DNA of 64,000 nucleotides, taken from positions 1 through 64,000 of the forward strand of contig NZ_WWCN01000013.1 in assembly GCF_009857445.1 (NCBI RefSeq), read 5' to 3'. Source of the stretch: Duganella flavida (GTDB lineage Bacteria > Pseudomonadota > Gammaproteobacteria > Burkholderiales > Burkholderiaceae_D). Made by a program: the position numbers and the translations under genes. A model generated the notes under the pieces. The model did not search any database. It was not told the DNA's origin and saw only the letters and a list, made by a program, of their open reading frames with translations. Below, piece after piece: positions 60,950 through 64,000 of the stretch. Each line of letters starts with the position of its first letter. Within the stretch, counting starts at the first letter, position 1.

Positions 60950-63688
60950 TTATATCGACATGTCCAGCATAGCGGCGCGCTGCCTTGAAGAAGGAGTACA
61001 GTCCATAACGCCGTCGGGGAGTACAGCCAGTTCAAGCTCCGTCACCGGCGTCGCGCGGCCAAACAAAAATCCCTGAAAAGCGTTGCAGCCAAAGGCTTCC
61101 AGCGCCTTCCACTGCTCGCTGGTCTCCACACCCTCCGCCACCACGGCGAGGTCCATGCTGTACGCCAGCGTGATGATGGCGCGCACAATGCTGGACGCGT
61201 GGCGCGTGTGCAGCATGTCGTGCACGAACGAACGGTCGATCTTCAATTGATCGATAGGCAGCAGCTTCAAATAGCTCAGCGAGGAATAGCCGGTGCCGAA
61301 ATCGTCCAGCGCAAAGCCCACGCCGTGGGCTTTCAAGGTTGTCATCTTTGCGATCACGTCATCCATATCGGTGAGCAGCATGCTCTCGGTCAGCTCCAGC
61401 TTGAGCAGGCGCGGATCGGCGCCTGTGCGTTCCAGCACGGCCAGCACTTGATCGACAAACACCGGCTGCCGAAACTGGCGGGCGCTGACGTTGACGGCCA
61501 TGCCAAGGTGCGCGTTGTCGCTGTTGCCGGCCCACTGCGCCAACTGGCAGCAAGCCGCATCCAGCACCCATTCGCCCAGTTCCACGATCAGGCCAGACTT
61601 CTCGGCCTGTGGGATAAAGTCACCCGGCGGGATCAAGCCGCGCTGCGGATGCTGCCAACGCAGCAACGCCTCCACGCCGGTGATGCTGCCGCTGTGATCG
61701 ACCACAGGCTGGTAGTACAGCCGTAGTTCGTCGCGCTGCAAGGCGAAACGCAGGTCTGCCTCCAGCGTGGCGGAAGCGTCCAGCGCCACTTGCATGTGCG
61801 GATCGAAGAAACGGAACGTCGCGCGGCCGGCGGCTTTGGCTTCGTACATCGCCATATCGGCCTGCCGCAGCAGATCGTTGATGGTGTGGTGCTCAGCGCC
61901 GAACAGCACCACGCCGATGCTTGGAGTGCTGCGCAGTTCATGCGCTTCCAGCGTGTAGCAACGGCTCAGGGAATCGAGCACCTTGCCAGCGACTGCGGCG
62001 GCGTTGCCCATGGCTTGCTGCTGGTCGTCGCCCAGGTCTTCCAGCAAGATGACAAATTCATCACCGCCGAGGCGCGCCACGGTGTCGGTTTCGCGCGTGA
62101 CTTCTGTGAGGCGGAACGCCACCATCTCCAGCAGGCGATCGCCCATGTCATGGCCCATGGTGTCGTTGAGTGATTTGAAGTTATCAAGATCGACAAACAG
62201 CACCGCACCGTGATTGCCGCCGCGCGCCGCCTTGGCGATGGCATGATGCAGGCGATCCAGCAGCAGGCGGCGATTCGGCAGATTGGTCAAGCCGTCGTAG
62301 AACGCGAGATGGGCGATTTCGGCTTCGGCCAGCTTGCGCGCGCTGATGTCCATGCGCGTGCCCAGCATGCGCATCGGTGTCCCGTCGGCGCTGCGCTCCA
62401 CCACCCTACCCCGGCTCTGTACCCAGATCCAGTGGCCGGCGCGATGCCGCATGCGGTACTCGGCCTCGAAGGAACGCGAGTTGTCGGCAAGGTGGGCGGC
62501 CAGCGCCGCCTCAATGGCTGGAATGTCCTCGTCTTTGACCGAGGTGCGCCAGTCGATGGCGCCGGAATTAAGTTCATCGCGCGTGTAGCCCAGCATGGCG
62601 GCGGCGCGTCCGTCTACCGTACGCACGTCTTCCACCATATGCCACTCCCATAAGCCCAGGTTGGCGCCGTTCAGCGCCAGTTCCACTTTTTCCGCTGCAA
62701 CCGCTTGCTCGTTGGCGCGCACTTCGGCCAGGTCTTCCAGCATGCCACGGCGGCGCTGCACCAGCGCCAGCGTGCCGCTGGAGGTCAGGCCGAACATCAG
62801 CCACGCCACGCCGCAGGTCCACGCCATGCTATGCCAGCCGACCGCCATCAAGGCCTGGTTGCGGCCCAGACTGACCACCAGCGTCTTGTCCAGTCCCAGT
62901 CCACGCAGCAGCATGGTGCGTTGGACCACCAGCCGTTGTTCACCGTTGGCAGCCAGACCATCCAGCACTGTCTCGCTGTGGCGACTGCGTTGATGGCGCA
63001 CGAAGAATGGATCGGGAACGGCGCTGGTATTGCGCATGGCGGCGGGATCTGCCGGCACGAACAGGATGCGGCGGCCACTGTCTTCGGTAATGGCGCTGTT
63101 CATGTCCGGCGCATACAGGGCCGAACGCATGACCGCGTCAAAGTATTCGGGGTTGAGGATGGCGCTGACGGCACCATCGTTGGCACCGTTCGCGCCGATT
63201 ACCGCCATCGATAATTTGATGTTAAAGACGCCGGGCGTATTTTCGTAGGGCTGCGACAGATACATGGTGTCCGGGTCGCGCATACGCTCGACGCGGCTGG
63301 TGTAATCGTGATCGTCAAGGCGGCGGTCACGCAGGTCATCGTCAGAAAGCACGATATCGCCTTTGCGGTCCAACACCAGCAAGGCGCGCACGCCGGGCAT
63401 GGCACGCTTGAGCGATTGCAGCAAGGTACGGCGGCACTCGGCGCCGCAAGCGCTGGCGCCGTGCAGTGTGGCGCGCATGCTATCCAAGGCGCTGCGTACG
63501 CCTTCCAGCTGGTGGCTCAGGTTTTCGTCGATGATGAGCGTCTGCAAGCGCATGCGCTCAATATTGGACGCCATGATCAGGCTACGTTCATTCCAGACGA
63601 AATAAACGATCAGCAAACCGCTGAGGGCCAGCACAAAACCCAGCATCAGCCATTCGGCCGTCATTTTTTTGTAGTGTTGGATGAACAT
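60950..63688 (-). CDS. Membrane sensor PAS-GGDEF-EAL protein
   Basis: 912 residues. N-terminal transmembrane helix (about 15-32), a periplasmic Cache/CHASE-like sensor (about 40-280) and a second helix (about 285-305), then PAS (about 335-455, LGYTRDELNSGAIDWRTSV), GGDEF (about 465-625, intact RLGGDEF at about 539 with RETD inhibitory site) and EAL (about 645-890, GVEALLRW at about 673, ALDDFGTGYSSLSYL, VVAEGVET). All catalytic motifs for both synthesis and breakdown of c-di-GMP are present. A Cys pair in SACGAEC within the sensor may form a disulfide. Confidence 0.94.
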   Translation of the reverse strand: MFIQHYKKMTAEWLMLGFVLALSGLLIVYFVWNERSLIMASNIERMRLQTLIIDENLSHQLEGVRSALDSMRATLHGASACGAECRRTLLQSLKRAMPGVRALLVLDRKGDIVLSDDDLRDRRLDDHDYTSRVERMRDPDTMYLSQPYENTPGVFNIKLSMAVIGANGANDGAVSAILNPEYFDAVMRSALYAPDMNSAITEDSGRRILFVPADPAAMRNTSAVPDPFFVRHQRSRHSETVLDGLAANGEQRLVVQRTMLLRGLGLDKTLVVSLGRNQALMAVGWHSMAWTCGVAWLMFGLTSSGTLALVQRRRGMLEDLAEVRANEQAVAAEKVELALNGANLGLWEWHMVEDVRTVDGRAAAMLGYTRDELNSGAIDWRTSVKDEDIPAIEAALAAHLADNSRSFEAEYRMRHRAGHWIWVQSRGRVVERSADGTPMRMLGTRMDISARKLAEAEIAHLAFYDGLTNLPNRRLLLDRLHHAIAKAARGGNHGAVLFVDLDNFKSLNDTMGHDMGDRLLEMVAFRLTEVTRETDTVARLGGDEFVILLEDLGDDQQQAMGNAAAVAGKVLDSLSRCYTLEAHELRSTPSIGVVLFGAEHHTINDLLRQADMAMYEAKAAGRATFRFFDPHMQVALDASATLEADLRFALQRDELRLYYQPVVDHSGSITGVEALLRWQHPQRGLIPPGDFIPQAEKSGLIVELGEWVLDAACCQLAQWAGNSDNAHLGMAVNVSARQFRQPVFVDQVLAVLERTGADPRLLKLELTESMLLTDMDDVIAKMTTLKAHGVGFALDDFGTGYSSLSYLKLLPIDQLKIDRSFVHDMLHTRHASSIVRAIITLAYSMDLAVVAEGVETSEQWKALEAFGCNAFQGFLFGRATPVTELELAVLPDGVMDCTPSSRQRAAMLDMSI

Positions 63689-63748
63689 ATGCCCTCCCGG
63701 TTTGACTAGTCGTCAATATAATTTCCGGAAGCGCTAAACGAAATTGCA

Positions 63749-63774
63749 CCTTGGTATACCAACCTATACCAAGG
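63749..63774. promoter_or_regulatory. Perfect inverted repeat between the REC gene and the GGDEF-EAL gene
   Basis: CCTTGGTATA (63749-63758) and TATACCAAGG (63765-63774) form ten-base perfect arms around CCAACC. No T tract follows on either strand, so an operator is more likely than a terminator. It contains ACCTATACC, also present at 51181-51189. Confidence 0.5.
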
Positions 63775-63784
63775 TTTAAGATCT

Positions 63785-64000
63785 CTACAGCAAAGCAATC
63801 AGGCGGGTCAAATCAATAGGCTTAGTCAGGTGCTGTTCAAAACCGGCTGCCATGGCTTGCTGGCGGTCGGCATCCTGTCCATAGCCTGTCACAGCGAACA
63901 GACGCATGGACTGTGCGCCATCCAACTCGCGCAAGCGCATTGCCAGCTCATAGCCGTCCATGCCCGGCAGGCCGATATCGAGCAGGCCTACATCGGGACG
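63785..64000 (-). CDS. C-terminal end of a receiver-domain protein (partial)
   Basis: 71 residues are visible before a TAG stop; the rest lies beyond the right edge. The segment covers the second half of a receiver: phosphoacceptor Asp in DVGLLDIGLPGMDG, the Thr position in FAVTGYGQDADR and the conserved Lys in HLTKPIDLTRL. The wording closely matches the C-terminal receiver of the hybrid kinase at 21234-22880, so this is probably also the end of a hybrid histidine kinase. Confidence 0.85.
   Translation of the reverse strand, partial: RPDVGLLDIGLPGMDGYELAMRLRELDGAQSMRLFAVTGYGQDADRQQAMAAGFEQHLTKPIDLTRLIALL

Overview
The window reads as chromosomal DNA of a high-GC betaproteobacterium, most likely an Oxalobacteraceae member (Massilia/Duganella/Janthinobacterium type). 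This is inferred from protein style, the llpE-bpeE-bpeF-oprC-like efflux operon and the very dense c-di-GMP/two-component gene content. No ribosomal marker is present to settle the genus. There is no phage, transposase or CRISPR array. Coding density is very high, and many stop/start codons overlap (ATGA).

Layout. 1-3.2 kb (+): an operon resembling the Pseudomonas Fap functional-amyloid export system. It has a glycine-rich subunit (partial), a small exported protein, a C39-type peptidase, a second small exported protein and a coiled-coil/beta-barrel outer-membrane protein. It ends at a bidirectional terminator. 3.3-10.4 kb (-): an RND multidrug efflux operon (small exported protein, LlpE-like pseudo-hydrolase, adaptor, pump, outer-membrane channel) with a divergent LysR gene. 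10.5-15.4 kb: LysR, a 2-hydroxyacid dehydrogenase, a second hydrolase lacking its nucleophile, a VOC protein, LldD and a coiled-coil membrane protein. 15.5-16.1 kb (-): three tandem tRNA-Arg(ACG) genes with promoters and a terminator. 16.5-23.7 kb (+): a signalling block (PAS-REC, two hybrid kinases, a REC-GGDEF diguanylate cyclase, a soluble HisKA_3 kinase). 24.3-28.9 kb (+): a MarR-controlled EmrB/outer-membrane/EmrA pump. 28.9-34.7 kb: a helical membrane protein of unknown function, a small coiled-coil protein, Lrp with divergent DadA, an HDOD protein with an apparently leaderless mRNA, and a ZntB-like transporter.

35.2-39.4 kb: a 138-bp near-palindrome, an MFS transporter, a SufR-like Fe-S regulator and a Fur-boxed TonB-dependent siderophore receptor, together an iron module. 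39.4-43.7 kb (-): porin, PstS-like protein and dCache-PAS-GGDEF-EAL protein in one operon. 43.9-46.4 kb: Fur with its own Fur box, then a LysR/quinone-oxidoreductase divergent pair. 46.4-53.3 kb (-): FecR-domain protein, chemoreceptor, EAL phosphodiesterase, single REC protein, FixJ-type regulator and its kinase. 53.4-57.7 kb (+): MocR-type regulator, chemoreceptor, REC-EAL protein. 57.7-64 kb (-): bestrophin-like channel coupled to a YdeP-like molybdoenzyme, a PAS-GGDEF-EAL protein and the end of a REC-containing protein.

The main themes are surface or biofilm matrix export, c-di-GMP control (five proteins), multidrug efflux and iron regulation. The most interesting system is the Fap-like operon. 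Its two small exported proteins each carry a double-glycine processing motif suited to the C39 peptidase encoded between them, and they share a C-terminal IxQN...LIQ-like motif with the glycine-rich subunit.
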